A stretch of 44,586 nt of DNA, from assembly GCF_001436505.1 (NCBI RefSeq), contig NZ_AYYI01000027.1, forward strand, positions 1 through 44,586, given 5' to 3'. This DNA comes from Loigolactobacillus rennini DSM 20253. GTDB taxonomy: Bacteria; Bacillota; Bacilli; Lactobacillales; Lactobacillaceae. Shown here in pieces: positions 18,404-26,548 of the stretch. A program made the position numbers and the translations under genes. The notes beneath the pieces were generated by a model. That model was not told where the DNA came from. It searched no databases and was given only the letters and a program-made list of their open reading frames with translations. Each line of letters opens with the position of its first letter. Position 1 is the stretch's first letter.

Positions 18404-19374
18404 ATCAACCGGTTACTGCCCGTGCCCACACTAACATTGCCTTGATTAAATACTGGGGAAAGTCAGATCCAGAGTTAATCATCCCACAAAATAGTAGTTT
18501 GTCGCTGACTTTAGAACCATTTTATACGGATACCACAGTGACTTTTTCTAACCAGTTAACCCGTGATCAGGTTAGTATTGATGGTCAACAATTGACTGTA
18601 GCTGCTAGTCAACGTGTTAGCCAATTATTGAATTTAATTCGCCAACAAGCCAATCAACAAAACTTTGCGCAAGTGATCTCGATTAACCATGTACCAACTG
18701 CGGCGGGCCTTGCCTCTTCCGCATCAGGATTTGCTGCTTTAGCAGCTGCTGCCAGTAAAGCAGCTGGCTTAGACTTAGACCGGCAAGCCCTCTCCCGCTT
18801 AGCCCGTCGTGGCTCCGGTTCAGCGACGCGCTCGGTATACGGTGGGTTTGTCGAGTGGCAAAAAGGCCACGGCGATGCCGATTCCCAAGCCATACCGTTG
18901 CAGGAAAAAATTGATTTTGACATTCAAATGATTGTCATTGTCTTAGATCCGCGACCTAAAAAAATCGCTAGCCGAGCAGGAATGGCTCGCGTGGTCGCGA
19001 CTTCCCCTTATTATCCCGCTTGGCCAGTCGCAGCAACTAAAGATTTAGCAGCAATGAAGACTGCAATTCTTAAAAAAGATTTAAATTTAATTGGACAATT
19101 AGCCGAAGCTAACGCAATGAAGATGCACGCGACAACGCTTAGCGCGACCCCACCTTTCACTTATTTTGAACCAGAAACATTGCAAGCAATCGACCTAATT
19201 CAAGGCTTGCGCGCAACCGGGCTTTCTTGTTATTATACTATGGACGCGGGTCCGAACGTTAAAGTGATTTGTTCGGCCAAAGAAACACCCGCTATTCTTG
19301 CGCGCCTACGGCAGCACTTCCCCGCCGATCATTTGTTGGTGGCCAAGCCCGGCCCGGGGATCGCATATTTATAG
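18400..19374 (+). CDS. mvaD: Diphosphomevalonate decarboxylase
   Basis: ATP-dependent decarboxylation of 5-diphosphomevalonate to isopentenyl diphosphate. The 324 residues include the N-terminal ARAHTNIALIKYWGK (7-21), the GHMP loop PTAAGLASSASG (99-110), the ATRSVYGGFVEW block, and the MDAGPNVK motif near the C-terminus. Start is ATG at 18400 with AGGAGG at 18387-18392, overlapping the mvk stop. A longer frame from 18265 is a shadow of mvk. Confidence 0.96.
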   Translation: MNQPVTARAHTNIALIKYWGKSDPELIIPQNSSLSLTLEPFYTDTTVTFSNQLTRDQVSIDGQQLTVAASQRVSQLLNLIRQQANQQNFAQVISINHVPTAAGLASSASGFAALAAAASKAAGLDLDRQALSRLARRGSGSATRSVYGGFVEWQKGHGDADSQAIPLQEKIDFDIQMIVIVLDPRPKKIASRAGMARVVATSPYYPAWPVAATKDLAAMKTAILKKDLNLIGQLAEANAMKMHATTLSATPPFTYFEPETLQAIDLIQGLRATGLSCYYTMDAGPNVKVICSAKETPAILARLRQHFPADHLLVAKPGPGIAYL

Positions 19375-19403
19375 TCTTGTTGTGCTCGAAAGGAAATGAT
19401 TGT

Positions 19404-20477
19404 TTGATAAAGGCTCAGGCCCCAGGTAAACTTTACATCGCTGGTGAATATGCCGTGGTTGAAACCGGTTTGCCTGCCGTTATCGTTGCGTTGAATCAAT
19501 TTGTTACCGTAACGATCGAAAAAAGTGCTGATTTTGGCAGTATTGTGTCAAAACAATATCAAGAAAATTCACTTTATTGGCTTCGACAAGGAGATGAAAT
19601 GGTATTTGATAACCGAGATAATCCATTTCATTACATTCTTTCCGCCATTCACCTCACTGAAAAGTATGTCCTGGAAGCAGGTAAACACCTGTCACTGTAT
19701 CACCTGCACATCAATAGTGAATTAGATTCAGCAGATGGTAAAAAATACGGACTAGGTAGTTCAGCTGCTGTCACAGTCGCCACAATTAAGGCGCTATTAG
19801 CGTATTACCAATTACCGTTAACTAAAGACAAATTATATAAACTAGCGGCCATTGCTCACTTAGATGTTCAGGGCAATGGTTCTTTAGGCGACATTGCTGC
19901 AAGCGTTTATGGCGGTTGGATCGCTTACCAGGCATTTGACCGTGACTGGTTACAGGCAATGCGCCGTGAAGCCAGCTTAGCCGAATTATTAGATCTAGAC
20001 TGGCCCCAACTGCGTATTGAACTATTAACTCCACCGGAAAACCTGCAATTGATGATTGGCTGGACTGGTTCGCCAGCTTCAACTTCGCAACTAGTCGATA
20101 AAATTACCATCGCTAAAGCAAAAAAACGTGCTGCTTACCAAAACTTTCTGCAGCAAAGCACTGCTTGCTTGCAAACAATGATTACCGGATTTAAACAAAA
20201 GAATTTGGCCGTGATCCAAAAACAAATTAAGCGCAATCGCTTTTTATTACAACAATTAAGTGATTTTAGCCATGTTTCAATTGAAACTCCGCTCCTTAAA
20301 AAAATGTGCAACCTAGCTGAGGATTTCGGTGGGGCTGCTAAATCTTCTGGTGCTGGCGGCGGTGATTGTGGCATTGCCATTTTGGACGCTAATCAGCCTA
20401 ACCATAAGCTAGTAGCAAATTGGCAAAAACATGGTATTGAACAATTAGCCTTATCCGTGCACAATGTCACTTGGTGA
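19404..20477 (+). CDS. pmk: Phosphomevalonate kinase
   Basis: GHMP kinase making 5-diphosphomevalonate from 5-phosphomevalonate. The 357 residues begin KAQAPGKLYIAGEYAVVETG, carry KKYGLGSSAAV near 113-122, and end with AKSSGAGGGDCGIA. I choose the TTG at 19404 as start because AAAGGA lies at 19389-19394 and the family N-terminus begins exactly there. Upstream in-frame codons from 19269 are a shadow of mvaD. The gene is thirty bases after mvaD. Confidence 0.93.
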   Translation: MIKAQAPGKLYIAGEYAVVETGLPAVIVALNQFVTVTIEKSADFGSIVSKQYQENSLYWLRQGDEMVFDNRDNPFHYILSAIHLTEKYVLEAGKHLSLYHLHINSELDSADGKKYGLGSSAAVTVATIKALLAYYQLPLTKDKLYKLAAIAHLDVQGNGSLGDIAASVYGGWIAYQAFDRDWLQAMRREASLAELLDLDWPQLRIELLTPPENLQLMIGWTGSPASTSQLVDKITIAKAKKRAAYQNFLQQSTACLQTMITGFKQKNLAVIQKQIKRNRFLLQQLSDFSHVSIETPLLKKMCNLAEDFGGAAKSSGAGGGDCGIAILDANQPNHKLVANWQKHGIEQLALSVHNVTW

Positions 20478-20501
20478 TGATCACCTGCAGGAGGAAAAAT
20501 A

Positions 20502-21542
20502 ATGGCTCATATCTCTGCACATGCTCACCGTAAAGATGAACATGTTTTTTTAGCCGAAAAGAATTACCCGCAAACACAAAACAATGATTTTGATCAAGTT
20601 CGTTTCATCCACCAGTCATTACCGGAAATTGCTGTTGATGAAGTTGATTTAACCACTAATTTTGCTGGTCAGAAGATCCCGTTTCCCTTTTACATCAACG
20701 CAATGACCGGCGGCAGCCCACGAACTCAACGCTTAAATCAACAATTAGCCACATTGGCTAAACGGTTTAGTTTACCAATGGCAACTGGGTCACAAAGTGT
20801 TGCTTTAAAAGAACCAACCACTGCAGCCAGTTTCCAGATCGTACGCCAAGCGAACCCTCATGGTATGATTCTAGCTAATTTAGGCGCAGATGCCACCGTT
20901 ACCCAAGCTCAGCACGCCATTGCTATGCTCAAAGCCGATGCGCTGCAAATTCATTTAAATCTTCCGCAAGAAATTGTGATGCCTGAAGGACAACGCCGTT
21001 TTTACTGGTTAACAAATTTGGCAAAACTCAAAACCGCCCTTCCCGTACCAGTGATTGTTAAGGAAGTGGGGTTTGGTATGAGCCAGGAAACTTTACAACA
21101 ACTTAGAAGCATCGGCATTGAGCACGTTGATTTAGGTGGCCGCGGTGGCACTAATTTTGTCACCATTGAAAACCAACGGCGCCGTTTTAAGGAGTTTAAC
21201 TACCTTGAAAATTGGGGCCAATCTACAGTTGAATCCCTTTTAGAAAGTCGTGCCATGCAGGCAGACTTAAATATTTATGCCTCCGGTGGTGTACGGCAAC
21301 CATTGGATATCATCAAAGCGCTGGCTTTAGGTGCACAAGCAGTTGGCGTTTCCGGCACCATTTTACATAGTCTCCAAAAAAATGGCTTAGACGCTACTAG
21401 CCAGTTACTCCAAGCGTGGTGCCAACAGCTAAAATTATTGATGGCGCTCTTAGGTTGCCGTCAAGTTAAAGCATTAACCCACTGTCAACTAATTTTTAGT
21501 CCAGAATTAATGAATTACATTCATCAGCGTCACATTAAATGA
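20502..21542 (+). CDS. fni: Type 2 isopentenyl-diphosphate delta-isomerase (FMN-dependent)
   Basis: Interconverts IPP and DMAPP using reduced FMN and NAD(P)H. The 346 residues show INAMTGG (65-71), HLNLPQE with the acid residue near 157, and the FMN-phosphate-binding GGRGGTNF at 212-219. AGGAGG precedes the ATG. Last gene of the mevalonate operon, followed by a terminator. It provides the allylic diphosphate needed for undecaprenyl-phosphate and quinone synthesis. Confidence 0.95.
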   Translation: MAHISAHAHRKDEHVFLAEKNYPQTQNNDFDQVRFIHQSLPEIAVDEVDLTTNFAGQKIPFPFYINAMTGGSPRTQRLNQQLATLAKRFSLPMATGSQSVALKEPTTAASFQIVRQANPHGMILANLGADATVTQAQHAIAMLKADALQIHLNLPQEIVMPEGQRRFYWLTNLAKLKTALPVPVIVKEVGFGMSQETLQQLRSIGIEHVDLGGRGGTNFVTIENQRRRFKEFNYLENWGQSTVESLLESRAMQADLNIYASGGVRQPLDIIKALALGAQAVGVSGTILHSLQKNGLDATSQLLQAWCQQLKLLMALLGCRQVKALTHCQLIFSPELMNYIHQRHIK

Positions 21543-21545
21543 TCA

Positions 21546-21579
21546 TAAAAAAGGACATTATAAATAATGTCCTTTTTTT
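21546..21579. terminator. Bidirectional terminator between fni and rsmF
   Basis: AAAAAAGGACATTAT (21546-21560) and ATAATGTCCTTTTTTT form a stem with a tiny loop. It has T runs in both directions and serves the two convergent genes. Confidence 0.88.
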
Positions 21580-21597
21580 GATTAAAATAAATTGTAC

Positions 21598-22950
21598 TTA
21601 ATCTGCTTGAAACCTTAAGCCCTTCGGGAAAAAGTTCTTAATGGTCTGATTTGTTAATTTACCAAAACCAACTGTTTTTTCTTGGTAGCGTAATAAATAC
21701 CAGCCTTTACCTGCTAAAGTTACTGGAAAAGTATCCCCGTGAACGTATTGCCGGTACTGCTGTGATGTAAGTCGCAAAACATGTTTGGCTTGGGTCAAAG
21801 TTAATGCTAGTGCGTAAGCTGGTTCAAATCGTTTACGCTTAAATTGACCTAAAGGCAAGCCAGGCCGCACCACCTTTAAACCACTTAGTTCAATTGGCTG
21901 GGATTGCGCAAAAAGATGGTCGCGGTGTACCAGTAAATGCGGATATTGCGGGGCCACCAAAGTTGCCTGACTAAATGTTTGCCATAATTGCTTTTGTGTC
22001 GCCGTTAAACGGGACACATTATTTTTTTTAGCTCGGTGCCGTGGCTTTTTCACTGGAGCTGCCACTTGAGATTGCAATTTTGCAATGAAGTGCCCATCAC
22101 CTGCAAAAGCATGCGGAAAGGCGCGTAAGGTCCCTTTTAGTGCTGAATTACCATCCGCCCATTCTGGCCGCCCGTTTTGCAAGCCATGCGTTGCTGCTAA
22201 CGGTATTACCGCTAATCCGTCATATTGTTGTAACAACCAGGCAATGATTTGCTCGTCTTCTTCAGGACTAAAGGTGCAAGTCGAATAGATCAACTGGCCG
22301 CCGGGCCGTAACATTTTCATGGCTTCTTGAAGAATTTGGCGTTGACGTTTAGCACAGCTAGCCGGGTAGTCCACTGTCCAATATTTTTTAGCAGCCGGAT
22401 CCTTACGAAACATACCTTCACCAGAACACGGCGCATCCACTAAAATTCGATCAAAATAGTGGGGCCATTTTTGTGCTAATCGTGCTGGCGTTTCATTAGT
22501 GATGACAGCATTAGCAATTCCGAAACGTTCAACATTTTCCGCTAAAATTTTAGCACGTTTCGGGATGATTTCATTAGCCACTAATAATCCCTGTTGTTGC
22601 ATTAAACTGGCCAAATGGGTCGTTTTACCTCCGGGTGCAGCACATAAATCTAAAACCCGCTCTCCTGGCTGTGGTGCAGCCACTGCTCCTACTAGCATTG
22701 CGCTAGGTTCTTGACTATAAACATAGCCAGCTTGATGCGCCACCTGCCGCCCGTGTACACTACCATAATATCCCCAGCGCGTCAGCGGTACTGGTTGCGT
22801 TAATGGCAGATTGATCTGCTTGGGATTTGGTTTAAGCGGATTTAAACGAAACCCTTTGTAGCCTGGTTCCTGTAAACTGGCCAAAAAACGTGCCGCTTCA
22901 GTAGTACCTAGTAATTGCTGGTATTTTTCTTCAAATCCGGTGGGTAACAA
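21598..22950 (-). CDS. rsmF: RsmF-type 16S rRNA m5C methyltransferase (NOL1/NOP2/Sun family)
   Basis: SAM-dependent cytosine-5 RNA methyltransferase, 450 residues. The SAM site LDLCAAPGGKTTHL is at 100-113; the two family cysteines are C175 in DAPCSGEGMF and C225 in YSTCTFSPEE. A C-terminal PUA-like extension (after ~300) is typical of RsmF/YebU. The start is TTG at 22950 with GAAGGAG eight bases upstream. Converges with fni across a terminator. The exact rRNA cytosine is not deducible. Confidence 0.9.
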   Translation of the reverse strand: MLPTGFEEKYQQLLGTTEAARFLASLQEPGYKGFRLNPLKPNPKQINLPLTQPVPLTRWGYYGSVHGRQVAHQAGYVYSQEPSAMLVGAVAAPQPGERVLDLCAAPGGKTTHLASLMQQQGLLVANEIIPKRAKILAENVERFGIANAVITNETPARLAQKWPHYFDRILVDAPCSGEGMFRKDPAAKKYWTVDYPASCAKRQRQILQEAMKMLRPGGQLIYSTCTFSPEEDEQIIAWLLQQYDGLAVIPLAATHGLQNGRPEWADGNSALKGTLRAFPHAFAGDGHFIAKLQSQVAAPVKKPRHRAKKNNVSRLTATQKQLWQTFSQATLVAPQYPHLLVHRDHLFAQSQPIELSGLKVVRPGLPLGQFKRKRFEPAYALALTLTQAKHVLRLTSQQYRQYVHGDTFPVTLAGKGWYLLRYQEKTVGFGKLTNQTIKNFFPKGLRFQAD

Positions 22951-22967
22951 AATCTGAACTCCTTCTT

Positions 22968-23966
22968 TTAAGTTTTAGCGCGTATTGTTTTCAATGTATG
23001 CCGCAGTCTAAACCCATAATAAATGATGCACAGTAACGCATTAAATGTTAATAAAATTGCTAGTAAATCATATTGTAAAATATAAAGCCGCCAAGCACCA
23101 AGTAGACCGCCTATTGCAATACCTAAAACAGCGAAAAATGCAAAATGTCGCAATTCTCGCCAATAAAAACCTGATGCATCGTCAGTATAAAAATGCGCCT
23201 GGCGCAGCATTCGTTTCGCCAGCACTAACCAAAATTCAACTGTGACTAAGAATAAGCCACTGATCAACAATAATGCACCACCAAACCACCAATATTCTTT
23301 TAACCAAGCTAAGCCGACAAAGGGCGTACTTTGTGGAAAAAGAAAATCAGCCTGATTGGTAGCAAAGATGTGTTTAAAGACAGGTAAATGTCGTAGTTTG
23401 GGTTTGCCATCTATATGGATTTGTAACTGATTAAGTGGTTTGGTCAATAAGCTTTGTTGGGGAGAAGTAGAAATAAACACCATGTTGTCCAATTGACTGA
23501 CTTTTTTTGCCCCAACCACGCCAATAACGGATAAGTAACGTTTCCCATACTTTAAATAGCTTTGGCTAGTTGGTGTATAAAGTTTTTTGGCAATGTTTTG
23601 GCCAACAATCGCAACGGGAACAGGAGAATCAAAATCGCTATCGCTAAAAAAACGTCCTGATACTAGCGGTAACGTTTTAAAATCACCAGTACCGTAAACA
23701 AAAATTTCTTTTGAGTGCGGTTGGCGGTATTGAATTTGGTAATTAGTCAATTTAGGGTGCTGGGCTAATTTTTGGTTAATCGTAGTAATACCAGCATGCT
23801 TTTTGGTTGCAAGCACCCGAGTATCAGTAGATAAACCGGCATGGTCTAATAAATCTTGATAAATGATCCGGTTCATCTGACTAAAAAATAATACCCCTAA
23901 GAATGCAATGGCCGCAAGCAAAATGACTAAAAGCGATTTTCGTTTAAACAAGTGAGCTTCACCCAT
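22968..23966 (-). CDS. MacB/FtsX-like ABC-permease-type membrane protein
   Basis: A 332-residue protein with one N-terminal TM helix (~10-30), a large extracytoplasmic domain (about 35-220) and three C-terminal TM helices (about 225-320). This is the layout of MacB/FtsX permeases with a MacB periplasmic-core-like domain; phrases such as VSGRFFSDSD, VAIVGQNIAKKLY and YLSVIGVVG are typical. No ATPase lies beside it, so it is an orphan permease or works with an ATPase elsewhere. Seventeen bases separate it from rsmF. Confidence 0.7.
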   Translation of the reverse strand: MGEAHLFKRKSLLVILLAAIAFLGVLFFSQMNRIIYQDLLDHAGLSTDTRVLATKKHAGITTINQKLAQHPKLTNYQIQYRQPHSKEIFVYGTGDFKTLPLVSGRFFSDSDFDSPVPVAIVGQNIAKKLYTPTSQSYLKYGKRYLSVIGVVGAKKVSQLDNMVFISTSPQQSLLTKPLNQLQIHIDGKPKLRHLPVFKHIFATNQADFLFPQSTPFVGLAWLKEYWWFGGALLLISGLFLVTVEFWLVLAKRMLRQAHFYTDDASGFYWRELRHFAFFAVLGIAIGGLLGAWRLYILQYDLLAILLTFNALLCIIYYGFRLRHTLKTIRAKT

Positions 23967-24016
23967 TTCATTTTATTTATAACAGTTCAAATAACTTAAA
24001 TCATGGTTTATCAAAA

Positions 24017-24811
24017 CTACTCAATCCAAAAAACCTGCTCTCGAACTAGGTCCAGTGGCGAGAAACATTGGTTTAAGCGCTGAATTTCTGGATTATTGAC
24101 AAAATGTGCAGTTTGCCAAAATTGCTTACTATTCGTACAGCCATTTCGTTCACCAACACAAAGCAATGGTATTTGTCGTTGATCTTGCCGCATTAACTGC
24201 AATAGTTGCCAATCCACTGGCACACCATCAGGACTCCAAACCATCACCACATAGTCAATATTACCCCGGTATTTACGGTAAGCTTTGCAGGCATCTAAAG
24301 GGACTACCGTTGTCCATGGTTGCCGGCCAGTCTGATTTTCTCCTGTCCAACTTAAACTATCTGTGGTATAAACTTGCTGATGCAAACGCCGCAAGCCATA
24401 GCTTAAATACCCATTACCGGCCATCACTTCTAAATAGTGTTTACCAGGCAACCGAGCAAATCCAGCTGCAACTTCTTGCGTAATCTGCCCCCAAAAGCCA
24501 AAATAAGTTTGCAAAAATTGCCGGTAATTTTGTAAGCAACGATCTAACCGCATAAAGTGAGCACTTAATTGGTTGGGGGTTAAAGCTAATTGTGCTAGCC
24601 GCGGCAATGCCCACTGGTAAAATTGCGTTGGCGCTAAAATTAAATCAGGTAGCTGGTGTGGTAATTGGTGTCGCTGAAGCCGAATAATATTACGCAAAAT
24701 ACCATCTAACCGTTGGGTAGCCGGAGTGAAGCCAACAAAATCTCGTCGCAATTGCAGTATTTCTTGCACATATTTTTCTTTCACCAATTTTGCTGGTAAC
24801 ACCAAACCCAC
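24017..24811 (-). CDS. Protein with a SAM-methyltransferase-like fold, unknown substrate
   Basis: A 264-residue protein. A helical N-terminal part (1-120) is followed by a motif-I-like nucleotide loop (YLEVMAGNGYLSYGL, 126-140), then TTDSLSW, and a DYVVMVWSPDGVP strand where motif IV would sit. The catalytic motif does not match a named class. The start is uncertain: GTG at 24811 is the first candidate after an in-frame TGA, with only a weak GATGTGGG ribosome site. Fifty bases separate it from the ABC-permease-like gene downstream. Confidence 0.5.
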   Translation of the reverse strand: MGLVLPAKLVKEKYVQEILQLRRDFVGFTPATQRLDGILRNIIRLQRHQLPHQLPDLILAPTQFYQWALPRLAQLALTPNQLSAHFMRLDRCLQNYRQFLQTYFGFWGQITQEVAAGFARLPGKHYLEVMAGNGYLSYGLRRLHQQVYTTDSLSWTGENQTGRQPWTTVVPLDACKAYRKYRGNIDYVVMVWSPDGVPVDWQLLQLMRQDQRQIPLLCVGERNGCTNSKQFWQTAHFVNNPEIQRLNQCFSPLDLVREQVFWIE

Positions 24812-24929
24812 CCCACATCATGACACGACCTGAAAATAACGTCAAAATTCACCATACTTTTATAATATTCTAAACTTCTTTATTAGAAAATAAAAGCCAA
24901 TTAGGTACACACATCGTTTTAAACATAAA

Positions 24930-24966
24930 AGGCGAATAATTCACCTCAGCAGTGAATTATTCGCCT
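24930..24966. terminator. Terminator downstream of the SufT-like gene
   Basis: Perfect 15-base arms AGGCGAATAATTCAC (24930-24944) and GTGAATTATTCGCCT (24952-24966). On the minus strand the stem is followed by TTTTATG, a short T tract. Confidence 0.75.
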
Positions 24967-24980
24967 AACTAACTTAGATT

Positions 24981-25352
24981 TTAACGAATGCCTAGTGCAA
25001 TTCTAGCATAACGGCTCATCTTATCAACTGACCAAGCCGGATACCAAACTAACTCAACATCAACATCTTTTACTTCTGGCACTTCACTCAACGCTTCATT
25101 AATTTGCTCATTCAACAAATCAGACAACGGGCAACCCATAATCGTTAATGTCATCTTAATGTGGCACAATCCTTCTTCATTAAGGTCAATGCCATAAATC
25201 AATCCTAAATTGACGATATCAATTCCTAATTCTGGGTCGATCACTGTTTCTAAAGCAGTTAGAATTTTATCTTTAACGGCTTCTGCTTCCTTTGTGTCTG
25301 CTGTATCTTCAGTTTGAGCATTATTTTTTTCTTCTTCACTCAAAGGACTCAC
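24981..25352 (-). CDS. SufT/MIP18-family (DUF59) Fe-S cluster assembly factor
   Basis: A 123-residue protein of the DUF59 family that helps mature iron-sulfur proteins. The core has DPELGIDIVNLGLIYGID (39-56), TIMGCPLSD with the conserved cysteine 74, and a C-terminal WSVDKMSRYARIALGI. The first 25 residues are acidic and variable. Single gene with its own terminator. Possible clients in the window are endonuclease III and PreA/PreT. Role is inferred from family. Confidence 0.87.
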   Translation of the reverse strand: MSPLSEEEKNNAQTEDTADTKEAEAVKDKILTALETVIDPELGIDIVNLGLIYGIDLNEEGLCHIKMTLTIMGCPLSDLLNEQINEALSEVPEVKDVDVELVWYPAWSVDKMSRYARIALGIR

Positions 25353-25487
25353 CCCTTTATACTTACTTTCACAAATCTATTATACTGAAAAAAAGCGCAT
25401 TCATCAATGCTAAATGAGAAAGGATTTCATTTGCTAGTAAAATTTCACAGTCATTCCTTATTTTATGCTGGATTGACAGTTAAAAAT

Positions 25488-26342
25488 TTACGCCGGTCGT
25501 TGATCAACAAACGCTCCCATCACCTTGGTTGTATTCATCACATTAACAAAAGCTGCTGGATCAGTTTGGTTAACTGCACGTTCAATATCGTAAAGCTCGT
25601 ACCGAGTTACAACGACCATTAAGACATTACTTTCTTGATGCGAGTAGGCCCCTCTGGCTGGCAAAATCGTAATCCCACGAATTAAATGCTGGTGGATTGC
25701 TTGAACTAAGGCAGTTGATTTCTGCGTCACAATCATCACAGTCACCTTTTGCTGACTGGTGTTAATACTGTCCACCACTCGAGACATACAGAAAATCGAA
25801 ATAATGGTGTACAGCGCAATTGCCCAGCTAAAAGCAAAACCAGCCACCAAAACAATAATGCCGTTGGTGATTAACATTAACGTACCGATGGTCTTGCCGG
25901 TGGTTTTAGCTAAAACGAAGGCAATGATGTCCATGCCACCGGTTGAAAAACCATAACGTAGCGCATAACCAACGCCTAAACCGGTTAAAGCACCACCGAC
26001 TAGGGCATTCATTAATGGATTAGCAGCTAACGCATGAATTGGTAATAAAACTGAAAAAGCTGAGGTTAAAACTGCCGATAAGAAACTAAAAACTGTAAAA
26101 CTACGGCCAATTTTCACCCAACCTAACCAGCCGATGGGCAAGTTAAAAAGTAAAATTAACCAGCCAGTTTGAATGTTAATGGGTGAAAAACGTGCTAATA
26201 AAGTAGATGCTAACTGAGCAACACCGTTAATCCCCGATCCAAAAACCGAAGCGGGTATCAAAAAATTATTGAGTGCAAGTGCCAGTAAAATACTTGAAAC
26301 AACGGCAAAAAATAATTTTTTGCCTAATTCCCGTCTGTTCAT
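25488..26342 (-). CDS. YitT-family membrane protein (DUF2179 C-terminus)
   Basis: A 284-residue membrane protein with about five to six TM segments up to residue ~190, including GFSTGGMDIIAFVLAK, a YitT hallmark. A cytosolic DUF2179 domain (about 200-280, VTVMIVTQKSTALVQAIH, GITILPARGAYSHQ) follows. GAGGGG precedes the ATG. Proteins of this family are widespread in Firmicutes but the transported or sensed molecule is not established. It is divergent from the dipeptidase gene. Confidence 0.88.
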   Translation of the reverse strand: MNRRELGKKLFFAVVSSILLALALNNFLIPASVFGSGINGVAQLASTLLARFSPINIQTGWLILLFNLPIGWLGWVKIGRSFTVFSFLSAVLTSAFSVLLPIHALAANPLMNALVGGALTGLGVGYALRYGFSTGGMDIIAFVLAKTTGKTIGTLMLITNGIIVLVAGFAFSWAIALYTIISIFCMSRVVDSINTSQQKVTVMIVTQKSTALVQAIHQHLIRGITILPARGAYSHQESNVLMVVVTRYELYDIERAVNQTDPAAFVNVMNTTKVMGAFVDQRPA

Positions 26343-26393
26343 TCATAAACCCCTCTCATTGGTTTAACCAGTAATGTCCGTATTTTACCATGA

Positions 26394-26440
26394 AGTCATT
26401 CATTTGATGACAATTTTCTGGAGAAAAATAATGAATGACT
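26394..26440. promoter_or_regulatory. 11-base inverted repeat upstream of the dipeptidase gene
   Basis: AGTCATTCATT (26394-26404) and AATGAATGACT (26430-26440) are perfect inverted copies separated by 25 bases; ATTTTTTG follows on the plus strand. It could be an operator pair, or a hairpin terminator for readthrough from either side. Confidence 0.4.
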
Positions 26441-26501
26441 ATTTTTTGATTTAAAAGTACGTTAAATTCAACAAAATTAACGCAAATTCAACTAAAAATG
26501 G

Positions 26502-26548
26502 TATAATTATTCTAAAATTTAAAAAATAATGTATAAAAGGTGCTAAAT
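26502..26548 (+). promoter_or_regulatory. Probable promoter -10 and RBS of the C69 dipeptidase
   Basis: TATAAT at 26502-26507 is followed by AAAGG at 26535-26539, nine bases before the ATG at 26549. Two copies of AAATTCAAC (26464-26472, 26485-26493) lie just upstream. No convincing -35 was found. Confidence 0.45.
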
